From Stentor coeruleus (Eukaryota > Ciliophora > Heterotrichea > Heterotrichida > Stentoridae): a stretch of 39,843 nt of DNA. The notes below the pieces were generated by a model, which saw only the letters and a program-made list of their open reading frames with translations, was not told the DNA's origin and did not search any database. The DNA lies in NCBI GenBank assembly GCA_001970955.1, contig MPUH01000690.1, forward strand, positions 1 through 39,843, read 5' to 3'. Of this stretch, positions 36,655 through 39,843 are shown piece by piece (position 1 is the stretch's first letter; each line of letters starts with the position of its first letter). The position numbers and the translations under genes were made by a program.

Positions 36655-39558
36655 ATGGTAAATACAAAAAGCGTTATCTCTATAATGTTTATAATTTGGA
36701 TATACTATAGCCTAGCTCTTACAAAAAGCACTAATTTCGACAACTGTGCAGAGATAAACAATGAATTATATAATTGCACAAAATGCAATAAAGCTTATAT
36801 GCTAATTCAAGGTATTTGTGTTGAACAATGTCCAGATGGATTTATAGAAGATATTATAACAGGAAAATGTATAATCGGGACTGATGATTTAAAATTAGTT
36901 AATACATTGTTTTATGAGGTTACAAGATTTGATGGTAATAGTATTGGAGATTTTTATACAGTCGAAGAAAATTTTTTACATGAAAAAAGCTTAGCACCTT
37001 CTGTTGAGAGAGGATTTTATGCTACAGAAAGGTCTAGTTTTGTATCAAAAAAAGAGTTTTTATTAGCCCCTAGTTTTAGTATCATGCTTTATTGTCAACC
37101 TTTTGGAAATGGGATACTTGTTGATATGCCTGGAGTTTTTTCAATTGAGATCAAGGATGGAAAATTAATAGCAAAACTTTTAAGATATCAGGAGTTTACA
37201 AAAGAAGTATTAGAAACAAGTATAGATATTATCCTTAACACTTGGCAAAGAATCCTATTCCAAGTAATCCAAACCTCATCAAAATCTTTAACGCTGAATT
37301 TAACCTTAAACTCTAACTCAACCTCAACATTATTTTCTCTTTCCTCATCCCAACATATAAAAAAATCTCCTCTACATATCGGCGACCCAAACTTTTTATT
37401 AACATCAAAAGGTTTTTTTTATAAAATCCAACTTCTTAACTCTATAAACCCATTATTTTATTCTGATCTAAACTTACCTTCATGTTTATTTTCCCAGTAT
37501 ATCGAAAACTCCCAATGCATAAACTGTAGTTTTTCTTGTGGGTCTAAATTTTCTTGTAGACATAAAAATTCTTGTTTATTATCATATAGTCAAAATTGTC
37601 AAAATTATTATGGACTTGGAGATCAAGACTGTATATCTTGTTCAAATGGAGGATCTCCACCATTTTGTTGTAGTTTACATTGTAAAAAATGTTCAAAAGA
37701 TAAATGTGAAGAATGTGAAAAAGGCTTTAGTTTATCAGATGGTAACTGCTACAATCATGAAATGTTTTATAATAAACCTTATAGAAAAAATAATGAATGC
37801 CCTGAATATTGTGAAATATGTTCAGAAAATGGATGTGATCAATGTATAGGAAATAGACATTATGAACAAAATCTTTGTATATGCAACTATGGTTATTCAG
37901 GAAATTTATGTCAAACTAAAATATTAATGTTATACATGACAATAAGTAATGATAATATAATATTTTTACAATTCAATGAAGATCTGTTTATCGGAATAAA
38001 TGAAGATGATTTAGTTGTTTTAAGTCAACAAAGAAATATAGATTTTTATGTTTCAACTGTAAATAAATCGAAATATGCTATTTATGTTATTGGGAGAAAA
38101 GATATAAAATTAGATGAGGAAGTTAAGATAATTGTAATAAGAGAAATTGTGTCTATAAGTTTTTTATGGCTTGCGGAGAAAAATTATACAGTTGTATTGA
38201 AAGGGTTGGTTTCAGATGAGGATAAAGATAAGGATGATGATGGATATTATGATTTTTTTTATACTTGTTCAAATAGTTTTATGATGGTTTTCTTGTGGAC
38301 TACGCTTATTTTTGCCGTGATTTGCTCTAATTTCCAAGCTTTTTGGGCTATGCTCAGTTATGTCCAGCTTATGAGTTTTATGTATTTGATTTCTATACCT
38401 TTTCCTTCTAGGACTAAAGCGGTTATATTGGGTTTACGTAAATATTATATGCTGCCGAATTTTTTCAGTTACTTTCCGATGTATGATGGTTATAAACATG
38501 ATTATTCTAGGGTTTCTGATTTAGGAATGCATACAAATTCATTGGTTGAAAATATTGGAGGAATTTTATCTGCGCTTTTTTGCTTTATTGTTTTGTTTAA
38601 TGTGGCGAAAACTTTGCATTGGGGGATTAGCAACTATTCTAAGGGTAATGATAAGTTGGTCAAAGCACTGAAAATGTTTACGAATAGCTTTAAGTACAAC
38701 TTTTATATAAGGTTTACAATACAAGTTTATATGGAACTACTAGTTTCAGGTTTCCTTGCGATATTCTCTGTTTCTGTTAGTATCGTATCTCAAGGTTACA
38801 ACTTATTAGTAGCTTGTGCTATAGTCGTAATTTTTACATAGTTTCATTGTGCTTTATGTATCCCATCAACCTGGTGTCTCTCATGCTATGAACATAAATC
38901 TCAAGAAAACTCATCCAACAAAAAATGGCGTTACAGTTCATTAGTCTATGAATTCAAAGAAAACCTTGGGTATTTCCGTCCAAGCATTTACTCAATTTTT
39001 TTACTTCGAAAATACTTCCATGTTCTCTTATCTTTTACCCTTCAATCTTATCCTATAGTCCAATTAGGTCTTCAAGAATCCTTTTCCATATTAGTAATTT
39101 TTATGCAGATTCTATTTTTTATTCTATTTGTCCGTCCCTATAAAAACCCTTTACTTATCATAACTCATGCATTAACCGAGTTTCTTTTATGTTGTATTTT
39201 CCCTTTATTATCTTTAAGTTATTTAGATTTACAAGATTCTATTAAAAAAACAATAGATACTACAATGGCGATTATTTTACTTGGAATATTGGCTATACAC
39301 TTTTTATCTGGTCTTTCTTTGTTTTTAAAAATACTTAAAGATAGGGCTCAAAGCTCGGTTCAACAGAAAGTTACACCAGAAGTTTCAAATCCTGCACAAA
39401 ATAATTCACAAAATCGGTCGACTAATTATAGTATTAGTATTAGTCCTGAAGTGTATACATTTACACCACAAAGGACTCGGACTATTGTTGGAGAAGATGA
39501 ATCTTTTAATGTTTCTATAACAGAGGTTCATCATGAACCGATTAGGGTTATCTTTTAA
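36655..39558 (+). CDS. Cys-rich, LamG-like, multi-pass membrane protein (two exons)
   Basis: Exons 36655-38826 and 38842-39558, joined across a 15-nt intron, encode 962 residues. A signal peptide is followed by a Cys-rich furin-like segment (CTKCNKAYMLIQGICVEQCP), then a beta-rich region like the concanavalin/LamG fold (about 115-260; WQRILFQVIQTSSKSLTLNL). More Cys-rich growth-factor-receptor-type repeats follow (CKKCSKDKCEECEKG, CEICSENGCDQC) with an EGF-like end (CICNYGYSGNLC). After a linker come about seven to nine membrane segments, and FVRPYKNPLL in the last part resembles TRP-like/Flc membrane domains. The C-terminal tail is Ser/Thr-rich. Such cysteine-repeat multi-pass proteins are widespread in ciliates; a channel or receptor role is inferred, not shown. 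Confidence 0.88.
38827..38841 (+). other. 15-nt intron in the membrane protein gene
   Basis: GTAATTTTTACATAG, phase 0, ending in an in-frame TAG. Removal connects the membrane segment LLVACAIV to FHCALCIPSTWCL and the remaining 238 residues. Confidence 0.95.
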
Positions 39559-39843
39559 TTAAGAATATTAGTTTTTTAGTTTTTTTTTAATGGAATTAGA
39601 GTTTAAACGGAAGCAATAATTTTTGGGTTTAGAATATGTGGAGATTGTGTATGATTTTTGAGATTTAAGGGATTTTGGATAGATAATTTCATAAGTATTT
39701 TTAATCTAATTTTTCTATTTGGCTGTAATTCCTAACAAATACTAATATTAATCTAACTTTTCAACTTGCCTTCGATTTCAGTGTTTAAAATAATAATTGC
39801 TGTTAGGCCTTTGGACATGATATTGATTTGTTCAATCATAGTC
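39559..39843. other. 3' flank to the window edge
   Basis: G-rich and C-poor from 39559 to about 39700, then more mixed. No gene is recognised before the end of the window. Confidence 0.5.

Noticed and set aside
1-39843. CRISPR arrays, insertion sequences, prophage or defence systems, tRNA and rRNA genes
   Set aside because: No spaced repeats, transposase, phage-type gene, or tRNA-like T-loop sequence was seen, and all recognisable genes are eukaryotic.

Overview
This window is macronuclear-type ciliate DNA, and the best fit is a heterotrich close to Stentor. The genes are clearly eukaryotic (an H2A-type histone, proteasome RPN8, V-ATPase subunit F, importin-alpha-like, DYRK, phosphatidylserine synthase). 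The DNA is very AT-rich, genes are compact, and the standard genetic code fits: TAA and TAG stops fall where families normally end. Several reading frames are repaired exactly by removing introns of only 15 nt (once 16 nt) with GT...AG ends, which is the known heterotrich hallmark. The genus is an inference; no rRNA is present to confirm it.

Layout. 1-300: end of a repeat-bearing ORF cut by the window edge. 1.1-4.1 kb: long coiled-coil protein whose frame is broken near 1630-1725. 4.2-9.9 kb: small MGC-type lipid-anchored protein, DHHC palmitoyltransferase, two small unknowns, C2H2 zinc-finger protein and a divergent H2A. 10.1-14.4 kb: RING-H2 membrane protein and CAP/EF-hand protein sharing a 62-bp divergent promoter, then V-ATPase F and an RWDD4-like protein. 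15.3-16.0 kb: another MGC protein. 16.9-21.8 kb: a minus-strand block with a small Cys-rich protein, a lipid-anchored CaMKK-like kinase, an importin-alpha-like protein and a DYRK kinase. 22.3-26.3 kb: thioredoxin-fold/ZZ protein, arrestin-like protein and an unknown beta-rich protein. 26.3-28.1 kb: a disturbed stretch with a 79-bp direct duplication, a frame-broken IQ-motif gene and two single-N joins flanked by duplicated sequence. 28.1-39.6 kb: RPN8, a C2-like coiled-coil protein, phosphatidylserine synthase, a four-exon pepsin-type protease, a fourth MGC protein and a 962-residue Cys-rich multi-pass receptor-like protein.

No shared pathway joins the genes; they look like ordinary housekeeping, signalling and membrane genes. 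A weak theme is lipid anchoring: four proteins begin MGC or MGTCC and a DHHC enzyme lies nearby. The most notable items are the tiny introns, strong strand asymmetry in the spacers (one 258-nt tract has no cytosine), the divergent H2A, the CAP plus EF-hand fusion, and an 18-bp perfect GC-rich palindrome in an AT-rich spacer. I found no mobile element with recognisable coding, CRISPR array, tRNA or rRNA.
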